DNA from: Artemia franciscana
Lineage: Eukaryota; Arthropoda; Branchiopoda; Anostraca; Artemiidae
Reading direction: 5' to 3'
Assembly: GCF_032884065.1 (NCBI RefSeq)
Contig: NC_088865.1
Coordinates: forward strand, 46,857,583 to 46,921,582
DNA: 64,000 nt
The notes under the pieces were generated by a model, which ran no database searches, had not been told where the DNA came from, and saw only the letters and a program-made list of their open reading frames with translations. A program made the position numbers and the translations under genes. The first letter of the stretch is position 1. Each line of letters opens with the position of its first letter. This document shows positions 47,940-61,055 of the stretch, piece after piece.

Positions 47940-48700
47940 CAGTGGCGAATGCAGGGGGCACCCTCCCCCTGACATAGTAGTAGATTTGTGGTTGGGACCG
48001 CTTGCTCTGGTTCTTTTAGGGACGAATTTTTTTTTTTATTTGGTTTTTAATAGTCGAGTTAAGTTTTTAGTTATTAAGGCTGTTTCTTTTTGCAAACAAG
48101 TTTGAAACAAGGTTTCAGTTACTTTTTGCAGTCTCTATTAGATTTTTATTAATGACACATGTCCCCAAAAAGTATTTAATTAAATTTAAGTTTATCAAGG
48201 GGATCTGTCCGTATTACCACAAATGCCAACTGGGAGGCGAAAATCTTCATTCGTAAGAAGGGGAGATTTAAAATTCTGACTTAATCCGCTGCTAATAGCA
48301 ACAATAAGAAAGCATTATATTTCTATTTCTTTGTTCTATTTTTCCTATACAAAGTTTAAGTAACTCGCTATAGTCGCCAGAAGTGCAAATGCTAAAAATT
48401 ATGCAGAAAAGATTAAATATATTATTTTTTTGTAGAGGGTGAACAACCTTTTAATTGTGTTTTATGGCGAGGTGGTTCTTATAAACTTACTTTTTTTTGT
48501 ATCAATATTTCTAATTGACTTTAATTTCAATAGAACTCACCAGATTTTATATTAAATTAAAGTCCATGTCCACTACCTACCCACGACTTAGAAATTGTTG
48601 CAGTTCCCTTTAAATTGATGGTATTTCTTTGTCCACAAGTTTATCGGAGTAACCTTTCATGTACACCCCCCCCCAAAAAAAAATCCTAGATCCGCCCCTG
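47940..48700. mobile_element. hAT-type MITE, 761 bp
   Basis: Terminal inverted repeats CAGTGGCGAATGCAGGGGG (47940 on) and, read on -, CAGGGGCGGATCTAGG (48700 back). Flanks ACGTGGGG (47932-47939) and ACGTGGCG (48701-48708) are an 8-bp target duplication with one change. The interior has no transposase, so it is non-autonomous. TIR wording and 8-bp duplication are typical of hAT. Confidence 0.85.
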
Positions 48701-48955
48701 ACGTGGCGGGTGGGTAAATATTCACTAGGGAAAAGAGAAGTAGTACAAGGGTTATGCATGATATTGTTGGCAAAATAATAAGGAAATTTGTACTCTCATT
48801 TCCTTAAGGGTGACTAGATTTGCTCTCCGGAAATGTAAGGCCCTTTACCCTGTTTGAAAGTAATTCTTAGACACGTTTTTTGAACTGCCTCTATTCTGTC
48901 CCACAATTCATTGGACATGCCAGAATGGCAAACAGAGAAACAGAAAAAAAAACAA

Positions 48956-49275
48956 AAAAAATGTATTAATCCAAAAACGTTCAGAAATAAAATGAAAAAA
49001 AACAAGTTTTTTAACTGAAAGTAAGGAGCGACATTAAAACTTAAAACAAGCAGAAATTACTGTGTATATTAAAAGGTTTTCTCCCTTCTCAACGCTCTGC
49101 TCCTTACGCTAAGGTTTTTTACTGTTTTAAAAAGTAAACTTGAGAAAAAGAGTCAAACTTTAGCGTAAAGAGCAAGGTGTTGAGGGAGGAAAAGCCCCTT
49201 TGATATACGGAGTAATTACTGTTCGTTAATTTTGCTCCTTACTTTCAGTTAAACAACTTCTTTTTATCATTTTAT
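48956..49275 (+). repeat. solo tail hairpin of the hairpin-tailed family (copy H)
   Basis: Only the last 320 bp of the family are present: GTATTAATCCAAAAACGTTC, then both hairpin arms around a loop at 49117-49156 of type 2. Copy I begins only about 40 bp further on. Confidence 0.8.
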
Positions 49276-49312
49276 TTCCAACATAAAGCGAACTTACCAG
49301 TAGAGGTAATTT

Positions 49313-51002
49313 CGAACAGTTCGTGGTAACGAACTGTAGTAAGAAGTGACCCGGCTCAATAGTAACCAAAGCTCTAAAAACAGAATTTTGATATCAAGAG
49401 TTACATCTCAAGAATCGCACTTTTATGCCGATTTTAAATATGTGAGTTTCATCATCAAGTTTAGTCTTACCCATCAAAAGTTACGCCCCTGAGAAAATTT
49501 ACCTTATTTTCGAAAATGGGGGAACCCCCCTAAAAGTCATTTAATCTTAAAGAAAGTAACACCATCAGATTCAGCGTATCACAGAACCTTATTGTACAAG
49601 TTTCAAGCTCCTATCTACAAGAATGTAGAATTTTGTATATTTTGCCAAAACACAAATCCCAGGTGCGTGTTTATTTATTTAATTCTTTTTTCCAAGGGTG
49701 ATTGTACCGACCCAGTGGTCTTAAAATTTTGCGAGAGGGCTCATTCAAATGGAAATGAAAAGTTCTAGCGCCCTTTCTAAGTGACCAAACAAATTGGAGG
49801 GCAACTAGGCCCCCTCCCACGCTCATTTTTTCCAAACGTCGTCCGATCAAAACCCTGATATAGCCATTTTATTCAGCATAGTTGAAAAACCTTATAACTA
49901 TGTCTTTCAGGACGACTTACTCCCCCAAAGTCCCCATGGGAGAAGCTGCAAGTTAAAAACTTTGACCAGTGTTTGCACATAGTAATGATTATTGGGAAGT
50001 GTACAGACGTTTTCAGTGGGATTTTTTGGTTGGAAGGAGGGGTTGAGAAGAGGAGGTTATGTTGGGGAAACTTTCCATGGAGGAATTTGTCATGGGGAGG
50101 AAAATTTTCCATGAATGGCAGGGGGCCGGATTTTCTAGCATGATTTAAAAAAACAATGAAAAAATAAATATGAAAAAGTGTTTTCAACTGAAAGTAAGGA
50201 CCAGCGGTAAAACTTAAAACAAACAAAAAATATTACACATATAAGGGGTTCATTTCCTCTTAATCTCTCACTCTTTACGCTAAAGTATTTTTTAGTAATT
50301 TCAATTATTTATTCTACGGCCTTTGTGATTCAGGGGTCATTCTTAAGGATTTAGGACAAAATTTAAGCTTTAGTGTAATGAGCGAGGTATTGACAAGTAG
50401 GCGAGCCCCCCTTATATACGTAATAGATACCTGCGAATATAGAAGTTCGTTAGGTAAGCTAATTCGTAAGTTACGTATATTTTTACTAATGAAAATCATC
50501 GTAAAAAACTAAAAGCTCTAGTTGCCTTTTTAAGTAGCAAAAAATTGGAGAGCAGCTGGGCCTCCTTCCCCGCTCATTTTTCTCAAAATCGTTCGATCAA
50601 AATTATGAGAAAGCCGTTTAGCCAAAAAATAAAAATTCAAATTTCGTTTTAATTATTCATCTGCACAGAGCCGAAATCAAAACATGGATTAACTAAAAAA
50701 CGTTCAGAAATTAAATAAAAAACGAATTTTTTCAAATGAAAGGAAGGAGTAACATTAAAACTTAAAACGGACAGAAATTACCCAGTATATGAAAGGGGCT
50801 GTTCCCTCCTCAACGCCCCGCTCCTTACGCTAAGGTTTTTACAGTATTAAACAGTAGAGTTGAGAGAAAGAGTCAAACTTTAGGGTAAAGAGTGGGGCGT
50901 TGAGGAGGAAACAGCCTCTTTCATATACGGGATAATTTCTGTTCGTTCTAAGTTTTAATGTTGCTCCTTACTTTCATTTAAAATACTTGTTTTTTTATCT
51001 AA
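49313..51002 (+). mobile_element. hairpin-tailed repeat, copy I (near complete)
   Basis: Head palindrome at 49316-49337. The body has more substitutions than copies A-F. The tail hairpin lies at about 50707-51002 with loop 50837-50877 in type 2 orientation. No clear target duplication. Confidence 0.8.
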
Positions 51003-51459
51003 TCATTAAAAAGTACAATTACTCGAATAAAAATTTAAATGATAGTTGAGATGCAACTGAATTTGGGGCACGGATTTTTACTTTGAATTTGATTTTAGGG
51101 AGTCAAGTGAGACTTAATTTTTCTTGGAATTTGGTTAGTAATTTCCGTTGGAATTTGGTAAATCGACACGGGTCTGTTTAGAGGGCATTTTCTGTCATGC
51201 CCCAAAGGATTTTGTAAAGTTTTGAAATACTTGGCTTTCCTGATTGGTAGTTCCAGGACAGTTTTTGGCTTGGTTACATACATAAATAAAATTGGGTGGT
51301 TTAATCTGACAATGAAATACAACAAACTTTCGGTTAGATCGTATAATTTCCACTTCTCACCCATTTCTAGCTATATTTTATATTTTATTTCATATTTTAA
51401 TTACCCTACATCGCTCACTACTCTACATATTAGTTGACGCATTCCGAATAGCAACATCC
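51003..51459. other. leader of the Mutator/YqaJ-type remnant, no clear coding
   Basis: AT-rich stretch between copy I and the coding remnant. No terminal repeat was recognised. Confidence 0.35.
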
Positions 51460-52734
51460 ATGCACAATCTAAGATATACTCGATTTGTTGCCGACGGCGA
51501 TTCGATTACCCATTCTGAAATTATAGCAAGGGTACCATATGGCAGAAATATAGAAAAAATTGAGTGTGCTAATCATGCGTGCAAATGCTTGGAAAACAGA
51601 CTATATAAGAATCAGCATGAAAATGCCGAATGCAGAAGATTTCTTAGTGCTGCAATAATAAAGAAATTGTGTGATTTTGCCAGAAATGCAATTGCATGTG
51701 CCACCACAGAGAAGAAAAGCGTGAAGGACCTCATCATTGCGCTGAAGACAATTCCTCTCCTTTTTTCCCGTGGCGACCATAGATTTTGTCCTACACGCTG
51801 CTCGTTTTCCGGGAAAGTTCTACAGGTCAATCCTGAAGACACCCCTAGCATACGACGTAAAAACTGTCTGCTAGAAAGCGCCTTTTCACTAATGCTTCCA
51901 CAAAACTCCCTTCAAAAGAAATCAGGGAGCCAACCGGAGCAGACAAAAACTACGGCTCGAACGCAACTGCTCCGGATCTTGATTGCAGTGCGCTCGAAAT
52001 TGCAAAAACAGATTTTTTTACTCGTCTCCAATGTACTGCAACAGAAATCCTCAGTATTGAAAAAGCCACTAGGCTTCAGAGAAATCCTATCGATAATAAC
52101 TGGATAGAATACAGAAAAAACAGAATCACAGCTTCCGTAGCTGGTGCTGTTTGTAAAAGGCGGTTGAAGACTGTGGGTTCATTAGTTCGGCAGCTGCTGT
52201 ATCCCAGAAACCACCAAACAAAGGCAATGGAGCATGGTCAGATGTATGAGCCTGTATGTAGCTATTGCAGCTTTTGTAAAGAAAATGGGTTGCATTGTGA
52301 ACTCTGCTGGGATTTTCATTCAAAAGGAATATGGGTTTCTAGGGGCCAGTCCGGGCGGGATAGCAATTTTTCCTTCGGGTGAGAAGGCTCTTTTGGAGGT
52401 GAAGTGCCCTTTGACAGCAAAAGGGCTTACATTGGAAGAGTGGATAGCGCTTAAAAATATATGTCTTGAAAAGAAAGTTAATAGTGAAATAAAGCTGAAA
52501 AGAACACATGACCAAGTTCAAATGCAATTGGAATGTTGTGACATTGATTTTGTATACTTTGTAATATTTTTAGGGGAAGAGGAATTATATTATGAAAAGA
52601 TTGGTCGTGAACGTGAATTCTGGTCTAACAAAATGCTGCCAAATCTACAAAAATTTTATTTTGAGGCACTGTTACCAGAAATTGTCGACGGAAGGTTGCC
52701 AAGAAGTATGGAGATACGAGAACCGTTTATATAA
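51460..52734 (+). pseudogene. Mutator-like transposase/YqaJ recombinase-type element remnant
   Basis: The first part reads LRYTRFVADGDSITHSEIIA, VPYGRNIEKIECANHACKCL and a Cys/His-bearing FSRGDHRFCPTRC, matching the C-terminal end of Mutator-like transposase-domain proteins. After a frameshift around 51880-51950 it reads NNWIEYRKNRITASVAGAVC and EHGQMYEP, then after another near 52235 AIAAFVKK, FLGASPGGIAIFPSG, ALLEVKCPLTAKGL and HDQVQMQLECCDIDFVYFVI. This is the YqaJ PD-(D/E)xK nuclease fold, closing at a TAA (52732-52734). The EVK pair is kept, but the Asp expected in 'SPDG' is Gly. With two frameshifts the copy is dead. Copy J is inserted about 120 bp downstream. Confidence 0.75.
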
Positions 52735-52859
52735 ATCCAACTGTGCTAGGTATGGGTAGTTATCATGTGTCATTACAGTCTTATCCGAATACAAATTCAG
52801 ATATACAAACACTCAAGCATCGAACTTTAGAATATTTTTTAATGAACCCGTATGGATAA

Positions 52860-54294
52860 GCTAAACAAAAAAAAAAACAAGTTTTTTTTTAACTGAAAGT
52901 AAGGAGCGACATTAAAACTTAAACGATCAGAAATCACTTTGTATATGAAAGGGGCTGCTCCCTCCTCAACGCCCCGCTCTTTACGCTAAATTTTTTTACT
53001 GTTTTAAAAAGCAGAATTGAGAGAAAGAGTAAAACTTTAGCGTAAAGAGCGGGGCGTTGAGGAGGGAGCAGCCCCTTTCACATACGAAGTAATTTATATT
53101 CGTTTTAAGTTTTAATGTTGCTCCTTGCTTTCAGTTAAAAACATGTCTTTTTTTATTTAATATCTGAACGTTTTTGAACTAACGCATGTTTTGATTTTGG
53201 CTCTCCACAGATGAATAATTAAAACGAAATTTCATATTTATATGGCTTTCTCATAATTTTGATAGAATCACTTTGAGAAAAAAGGAGCAGGGGAGGAGGC
53301 TTAGTTGCCCTCCAATGTTTTGGTTACTTAAAAAGGCAACTAGAACTTTTAATATTTTACAAACGTTTTTGCTAGTAAAAGATCTATGTAACTTACGAGT
53401 TAGTTTACGTAACGAACTTCTGTATTCTGTTAGTGTTAAATTTTAATGCTGCTCCTTACTTTCAGTTGAAAAAACTGTTTCATATTTGTTTTTGTATTGT
53501 TCTATTTTGAAATAAGGCTAGAAAATCCTGCGCTCCCTTCATGGAAATTTTCTTCCCCATGACAAATTCCTCCATGGAAAGTTCCCCCAACATAACCCCC
53601 TGTTCTCAACCCCCCCCCCAACCAAAAATCCTCCTGAAAACCTCTGTACATTTCCCAATAACCATTACTATATAAACACTGATCAAAGTTTGTAACTTGT
53701 AGCCCCTTCCACGGGGATTCTGGTGGAATAAGTCGTCCCCAAAGACACAGTTATAAGGTTTTTCGACTATGCTGAATAAAATGGCTATCTGACAATTTTA
53801 ATCGGGTGACTGTGGGAAAATAATTAGCGTGGTTGGAGGCCTAGGTGCCCTCCAATTTTTTAGATCACTTAAAAAGGGTGCTATATACTTCATTTTTTAT
53901 ATATAATTCACTTGTATATAACTTCATTTCCGTTGGAATGAGCCCGCTCGCAACATTCTATGACAACTGGTTCGATATAATCACCCCTGGAAAAAAAATC
54001 CATATTTTTGCTGATAGAAGCTTAACACTTCCACGGTAGGGTTCCCTGATAGGCTGATTTTGATGGGTGTAATTTTGGTTTTATTACTTTTATCGGGTGT
54101 TTCCCTCTATTTTCTAAAATAAGGCAATTTTTCTTAGACTCGTAATTTTAGATAGGTATCTCATATATTTAAAGTCAGCATTAAAATGCGATTTTGTTTA
54201 TGTAGCTATTGGTATCAAAAATCCGTTTTTTAGAGTTTTGGTTACTATTGAGCCGGGTCGCTCCTTAGTACAGTTCGTTACCACGAACTTTTTG
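52860..54294 (-). mobile_element. hairpin-tailed repeat, copy J (TTAT duplication)
   Basis: Reverse-oriented. The tail hairpin (about 52864-53160, loop 52991-53033, type 1 in element orientation) is followed by the body and the head palindrome (54271-54292). ATAA at 52856-52859 and 54295-54298 is a 4-bp duplication (TTAT in element sense). The body is shortened around 53430 by about 250 bp relative to copy A. Confidence 0.8.
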
Positions 54295-54298
54295 ATAA

Positions 54299-54829
54299 AA
54301 TGAAATAAATTTGTCACTTCGCTGCGAGCAATTATTTAAATTATATTTTTCTAAATAGGTCTGCATGAAGTGAAAACCCGAAAATATGTACTTTTTATTT
54401 GTAATTTTCACAATTTTATACCGCGTCTCCTGGCAAATAATGATGACCAGACCACAGGCACACACGCAGGCGAGGGATTCACCCACCTTAAATTTTTATA
54501 ATGCTTAATTTTCTCAGCGAAATGTTTAATTTTCCTGTGTTTTCCTGGTATTTCTTTCGTAAGAGTTGAACCCCCCCTCCTCCAAAAAAAATCTCGAATA
54601 ATAATTTCCCTAATTTTCTCCTCAAATAATAGTTCTTTTCCAAATAAATATTCCTATTTACTTGTCGAATTACGAAGAATGAATATACATTAATCGTAAT
54701 TTTCAGTGAGAAACCCCTTGAGTTTAATGACGGCAGTGAAATCTGATAACCTTGAGTATTTGTGTGATTTGCCGCGATTGAAAAAGAACTGAACAGGCAG
54801 TATAATTTCTGGAGGAGCGTCCGGCCTTA
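54299..54829. other. intergenic DNA, no feature seen
   Basis: Nothing recognised. Confidence 0.35.
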
Positions 54830-56600
54830 ATAAACAAGCATCCATGATCTGTCTTCTGGCAAAAATAGCAAGATTCCACATTTTTATAGATAGGAGCTTG
54901 AAACCTTAAGAGTAAGGTTTTCTGGTAAGCTGAATCTGGTTATAGGATTTTCAGTATGGTTCCTTGAATTTTAGGGGTTGTTTCCCCCTGTTTCAAAAAT
55001 CAGGCGAATTTTCCTCAGGCTAGTAACTTTTGATGGGTAACGCTAAATGGGATAAATTTTAACTATTTTGATCAAATATTTAAAATTTAATATTAATATC
55101 AAAATTTTCTTTTTATAGTTTCGGTAACTATTGAGCCGAGTCACTCCTTTGTTACAGTTTGTTACCACAAACTGTTTGATTTACCCCGGACTATACCCAT
55201 AACATCTCCACTCATAAAATTGAGCTGGCGAAAAGAAAGCAGGACATAAGACGACTTTCGTAAAGAACTCTGGCAAATTTTCCCAGTGTAGAATTTCCCC
55301 TTTGATATTCACTCCCGGAAAACTTCCCTCCCTAGGGAAAATTATCCCCTTGAATTTCCCACCTGTAGAAAATTTGCCCTCTCCCTTTACCCAAAAATAT
55401 ATGCATATTTCCCAATAACAAACACTATATGTAGACAATGAGCAAATTTTCTATCTCAAACAACTTTGCCCAAGGGCTTTGGGGGGTCATGATATTTCCA
55501 AAGGCATAGTTACCCGGCCTTCATGCTGAACAAATTGGATATCTAAAGATTTTGATCAGACATTTCTGAAAGGGGGGGGGGGAGAAGACTTAACCAGCCA
55601 TTTTTTTGTCATTTAAAAAGGGCATTGGACCTTATAATTTTATTTAAGAATATTTTGTTGGTAATAAATATATGTAACTTATGAAATTAACTTACGTAGC
55701 GAACTTCTATATTCGTATATTCTTATCATATATGTGAGGGGATTTGCCCCCTCGTCAATACCTCACTATTCATGCTAAAATTTGATTTTTTTTTACAATT
55801 CCTTAAGATTGACTCCTGAATCACAAAGGGTTTAGTTAGAATATATAGCTCTTCTGAGAATACTAAAAGTTCTGAAAGTACTAGGGATTCCGGTGCGCCC
55901 TTCATGGAAAATTTCCCTCTTCCTTGAAAAATTCCTCCATGGAAGGATCCTTCCAGGTAATCTTCTCCTCCTAACACCCCCCACCAGAAGAAAACTCCCT
56001 GAAAACGTCTGTTAACTTCCCAATAAGAGTGCTATATGTAAACAATGGGCAAAGTTCACGACTTGAAGCCCTTACCCCGGTGACTGCGGGGAATTCAGTT
56101 ATCCTTAAAGACATGGTTCTTAGGTTTTTCGACTATGCTGAACAAAATTGTTATCTGAAAATTTTGATCGGATGGCTTTGGGGAAAAAGGAGCTTGGAAG
56201 GGGACCTAGTTTGCCTTCAATTGTTTTGGTCACTTAAATAGGGCACTAAAACTTTTAATTTCCATTATAATGAGCCCTCTAACGATATTTTAGGATCACT
56301 GATTTGATAAGGTCACCCCTTGGAAGAAGAAGAAGAAAAAATAAGATAAACACGCATCTGTGATCTTTTTTCTGGCAAAAATACAAAATTCCACATTTTT
56401 GCAGATAGCAACTTATAACCTCTACAGTAGGGTTCTCTGAAACATTGAATAGATGGTGTGATTCTCATTAAGATTCTATGACTTTTAGGGGTTGTTTCCG
56501 CCTTTTTTGGAATATAAGGCAAATTTTCTCAGGCTCATAGCTTTTGATGCATAAGATTGAACTTGATGAAACTGAACTTTAATATTTCTGTGATTTTCCT
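54830..56600 (-). repeat. two or three divergent hairpin-tailed fragments
   Basis: A head piece ends at a mutated palindrome (about 55156-55177). It is followed by middle-region text (55310-55640), a join at about 55641 into a tail-proximal piece (GTGAGGGGATTTGCCCCCTC at 55734), and body again to about 56590 (GGCAAATTTTCTCAGGCTC at 56518). All are reverse-oriented and none has the terminal hairpin. They are old nested or truncated copies. Confidence 0.55.
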
Positions 56601-57215
56601 GGATCTGATATCCGTCCGTGAGTCGTTTTGCGTTAATAAAAAATAGCATCAGCGGGAACCAAAGGCAAAAGGTAACGTCGTAAGTAGGATGTAAAAAATT
56701 CATAAGTTTTGGTGAAAATCTGCTGGTTGAGCCTGAAGACCTAAAATCTTTGGCAAAACAGTGAATTGGAGAACTAAAGAAGTTTTTGCCTTTAAAAGTT
56801 GGTAGTTTTGGCTATTAAGGAAAATGATTGTTGCTGCGTCTTAATAAAGGCATGTGGGCTCTTCCCCGTGAACTATACGATTAAAGTTTCATAAAATTTA
56901 TTATACACACATAGATTTCGAGATGAATGATATTGAGAAGTGAAATTTCAGTACCACTTTTCCCAGAGATACAAAATATTAGAAAAAGTTGTTATTTATT
57001 TTGGACGTACCTACACAAATAATATATTCTAGTTCTTTTAGGAGAAGAAGAGAACTTTGTGGGTCGAAGAAGGATAATTAGATTTTAATGGGTTGTTAGT
57101 CGTTTTAATGGGAACTTTGCTTCCTTCATTACTAACAAAAGATAAAGTCACTGCAGACTGACATATAAAAAAACCTTTAACTAGCTTTAAGAATGCGTTA
57201 CCGGTTGAAAAAACC

Positions 57216-57889
57216 ACTATTTATTCTACGGCCTTTGTGATTCAGAGGTCATTCTTAAGGAATTGGGACAAAATCTAAGCTTTAGTGTTAAAGAGCGACG
57301 AAGGTTGAACCCCCTCATATACGCAATAAGAACATACGAATATAGAAATTCGTTACGTAAGTTAATTTGTAAGTTACGTATATTTTTTACCAATGAAAGC
57401 GTTTGTAAAAAATTAAAAGTTCTAGTTGCTTTTTTAAGTAGTCAAAAACTTGGAGGGCAACTAGGCCTCCTCCCTCACTCCTTTTTCTCAAAATCTTCCG
57501 ATTAATTGCAATTAATTAATATGAAAATTTCGTTTTAATTATTTATGTGCGGAGAGTCAAGATCAAAACATGCATTAATTCAAAAACATCCAGAAATTAA
57601 ATAAAAAAACTAGTTTTTTAAATGAAAGTAAGGAGCAGCTCTAAAACTTAAAACGAGTAGAAATTATTCCGTATATGAAAAGGGGCTTTTCCTCTTCAAC
57701 GCCCCGCTCTTTACGCTAAGGTTTCTTACTGTTTTAAAAATAGAGTTAATAGAAATAGTCAAACTTTAGCGTAAAGAGCGAGGCCTTGAGGAGGAAAAGC
57801 CCCTTTCATATACGGAGTAATTTCTGTTCGTTTTAACTTTTAATGTTGCTCCTTACTTTCATTTAAAAAAACTTGTTTTTTTTATTTAA
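57216..57889 (+). mobile_element. hairpin-tailed repeat, copy M (tail third)
   Basis: 5'-truncated at ACTATTTATTCTACGGCC. The complete tail hairpin lies at about 57597-57889 with loop 57722-57762 in type 2 orientation. Confidence 0.8.
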
Positions 57890-57909
57890 TATATATATAC
57901 AAATTAGCT

Positions 57910-58200
57910 ATAACCAAGAGAAGGAGAAAAGGTAATACTGGATAACGAGAAAATCTATCAAGTGAATATCCTCACCTAACCAGTTGGTACTATCAGCAAA
58001 TATTGTGGATGCAGTGTAAACTGTAAAAGTAGAAAAGCAACGGCCAGGATGTTTTCAACAGTTGAATAAAAATTGGAAGAATAGTAAAACAAGTCCGGAG
58101 ATCAACATAAGAATATTAGAGGCAATTATGAAGTAAGTCGTCAAGTATGGTTTTGAAACTTCAGTGCCCCGAAGGACAGATAATCAAAGTCACTCACTCC
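57910..58200 (+). mobile_element. LINE family 1, copy e (short remnant)
   Basis: Reads EKVILDNEKIYQVNILT, then weakly the TKIRILEA.M..VKYG region and APKDR, the thumb-to-C-terminal part of family 1, with many breaks. Confidence 0.5.
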
Positions 58201-58454
58201 CAAAATTCTATTAAATATTTTTTTACCCGCCCCTCCTAACTAATTGAAACTTTTAGCTGTATCCTGAAAAGTGTTTCTTTTATATTACAAAATCCGTTTT
58301 GAAAGTCTAAATATTCATATTTTCCTTTATTTACTTTTTTCCCTCTTTAGGCTTAAATTTGAAGTTAATTTGATATCATAATACCTCCGAAAATTTAAAC
58401 TTAGCTTAAGCATTGAAAAAATATTTTTATCCAGTAACCATTGTCCTCATTTTA

Positions 58455-58790
58455 GAGCATTTATAATCGTTTCATTGGGTTAATTATCCAAATTTTAAAA
58501 TATACAATATAATAGTGATGAAAGGAAAAGGATGGGGGTGGCATTCTTTTTTATCCACATCATATCTCTTATCCAATAATTGTTTAATTGGGTTAATTAT
58601 CCAAATTTTAAAATATACAATATAATAGTGAAGAAAGGAAAAGGATGGGGGTGGCATTCTTTTTTATCCACATCATATCTCTTATCCAATAATCGTTTAA
58701 TTGGGTTAATTATCCAAATTTTAAAAACATACAATAGAATAGTGATGAAAGGAAAGGGACAGAGCTGGCATTCGTTCTATCTACAAAATA
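58455..58790. repeat. tandem repeat, 113-bp period, three copies
   Basis: The word TTGGGTTAATTATCCAAATT starts at 58475, 58588 and 58701, exactly 113 bp apart. Units 1 and 2 are nearly identical; unit 3 has more changes. Satellite-like. Confidence 0.9.
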
Positions 58791-58794
58791 TCTT

Positions 58795-58890
58795 ATTCTA
58801 ATATCTTATTCTGATATCTTATTCTTATATTATTCTTATATTTATTCTTATATCTTTTTCTTATACTTATTCTATCTACAAAATATCTCC
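58795..58890. repeat. degenerate TATTCTTATATC microsatellite
   Basis: Repeated ATATCTTATTCT-type words of about 11-13 bp directly after the 113-bp repeat. Confidence 0.7.
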
Positions 58891-60340
58891 TATTCAATTC
58901 ATCTTTAAACATTTATATTGTTTTTCAATTGCGGTAAAACTGCTTTTGTATCTCTAAAACCGGGTCAGTTTTGGAGGTTAATTCCCCACATTATTACATT
59001 ATACGAGCTTAAAACCAATCCCGTCACATATCTAGGTATATTGTAATATGTCTAGCCGTTCGGCCAGTTTTGCAAGCCAAATTCATGTAAAAAATGATAT
59101 ATTCTTTGCCTTCTAATAATTATTTTTAGTTTTCTGAAGTCCTTTAGGAGTAAAGAATTAAGCATGACTGATAGATTTTATAGTAAAAAACTTATTTTGG
59201 TGATATTTTGTCTTTTAGTTAAAGTTTCCACAGGGACAATGAATGGCAAGTCTATATTATCATTTTTCTCTGTATAATCAGTAAAAATCTCAAATCGAAT
59301 GGATATACTAAAGTCTAAATATTTTTTTCAATGTTAATTAAAATAATTCTTAAAATAAGCTAGTTAAAGAGAATTAAATATCCCTATCAAACTGAAGTCG
59401 ATTCCAAATGAATAAAATTTGTTACGTTTAATGCAAGTCATAAAAATGTTAGAGGCTCAAACATTTGTTAAATCTTTAAAAACGAGAGAATACCACCAAA
59501 AATTCAGCCGAGCTAAATTAAAACCACACCAGAAGGTTCAACATATCAAAGAGCCAAAATTTAGATGTATCGAACTCCTGTTTACAAAAAAATGGACTTT
59601 GTATTTTTTTTTATTAAAAATTTTGTAATCCATACTGTGGATGTTTTCAAATTTTTGTTTTAGTTTTTTGATAGCCACAGTCACAAAAATGTTGAAAAGT
59701 CCAAAAATTCTGTCCTTAAGGATGACATGATCCCTCCGACAGCCAATGGGGATAGAGATGTTGGTTGTACAATTTTCAAATTGTTTAAATACAGTATCTG
59801 TTATTTGGAAACACATAGAATATTTTGGAGAGGGAAATGCATATTCTGCAAACAGATTTTCTATGAAAAAAAATTTTTGTAAGGAGGAAAGTTTTCAGAG
59901 GAAATTTTCCTGCGAGAATTTTAGATTGAAAGGGGGGAAGAACTCTTCTTGCTATGAATTGAAAAATGGTCAGAAATCAAATTAAAAACAAAGGATTTAT
60001 TTCCGCTGAAATTTAAGAGACCAAAGTCCCTGGGGCAAAGGCTGCAAATTTTGAAAAGTGCCAATTGTTAACGGTTTGATTTATTTCGAGATTTACTTTG
60101 ACGATCAAGTTAAGACTTTCTGAAAACTTCATAGAGTCATATTTATCTAAAAATTCTGACTTAGACGAAAAATCAGAAGTAAATCAATAAATCCAAGATG
60201 TAATCAAGAGAAAATAAACGATTACATATGAAATCTCATGGGAGTGGCAGTGTGGTTTCAAGTTAAAATTATCAAAAGTATTTTGAGGGGATGAAATGAA
60301 GATTAAATTATCACTAGAGACTTGAATATATTCCTAAAGA
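58891..60340. other. AT-rich intergenic DNA, no supported gene
   Basis: Frames at 59419-59985 lie on both strands and lack any family. Purine-rich text at 59820-60030 faintly recalls the hairpin-tailed body but is too diverged to call. Confidence 0.3.
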
Positions 60341-60349
60341 TATGGTAAT

Positions 60350-60634
60350 GTGGATCGAAGTAAACTGTGTGTGGGTATATCACCCGCTGTGAAAATAGCG
60401 CATCTGTATCATCACAAAATACGTTTTGGGTCTAAATTGAAATTTTCCAGGTATCTTAAAGATGAATTGCACACTTCGATTAGGGATAGGAACAGAGGGA
60501 TATCAAAAGAAATTATATTTGTGGGGTATCACATGCATAAAATGTCAGGAATAACGGAAAGGATTCAGGCTGATACTATAGTTCTTAATGGTGAGGTAGG
60601 CCAAGAGACTTCATATTTATATTTATTAATTTAA
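60350..60634 (+). other. 94-codon open frame, unrecognised
   Basis: The frame starts after a GTG/ATG-rich lead and includes KIRFGSKLKFSRYLKDELHT and GYHMHKMSGITERIQADTIV. The composition is protein-like and readable text continues briefly past the stop. It may be a transposon relic or a chance frame; no splice borders are convincing. Confidence 0.2.
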
Positions 60635-60756
60635 AAAAAGCTTTTCGAAAAGGAGCTTTTCAAAGAAAAATAAATGACATATTAAAATTAAGATCTGAAG
60701 ACAAAAATACTTACAATAACTCAAACTAAAAAGGACACAAAATTACTATTAATAAC

Positions 60757-61055
60757 AAATGAAACCCAGCACGAATAAAAATTAAATAAATATTTATAGC
60801 AAAAACACAAACAACAGGTACTACTGTAAATGAATTAAACAATCTTGAAATGAGTAAAGCTTAAATTGAATATGCAAATCATGCTTAAAACAAACAAAAA
60901 CATTTTGCTCTTGAAACATAAATGAAACCCAGAGCAAACAGAAATTAAATAAACAATCATAGCAAACAAACGTACAATAGTAGTAATATAAATGAGTAAA
61001 CAAATCTTAAAACAAGTAAAACCTAAATTGAATATGCAAATCTCGCTTGAAACGA
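60757..61055. repeat. tandem duplication, about 161 bp unit
   Basis: AATGAAACCCAG...AATTAAATAAA...CATAGCAAA...AATTGAATATGCAAATC occurs twice, at 60759 and 60921, with moderate divergence. Confidence 0.7.
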
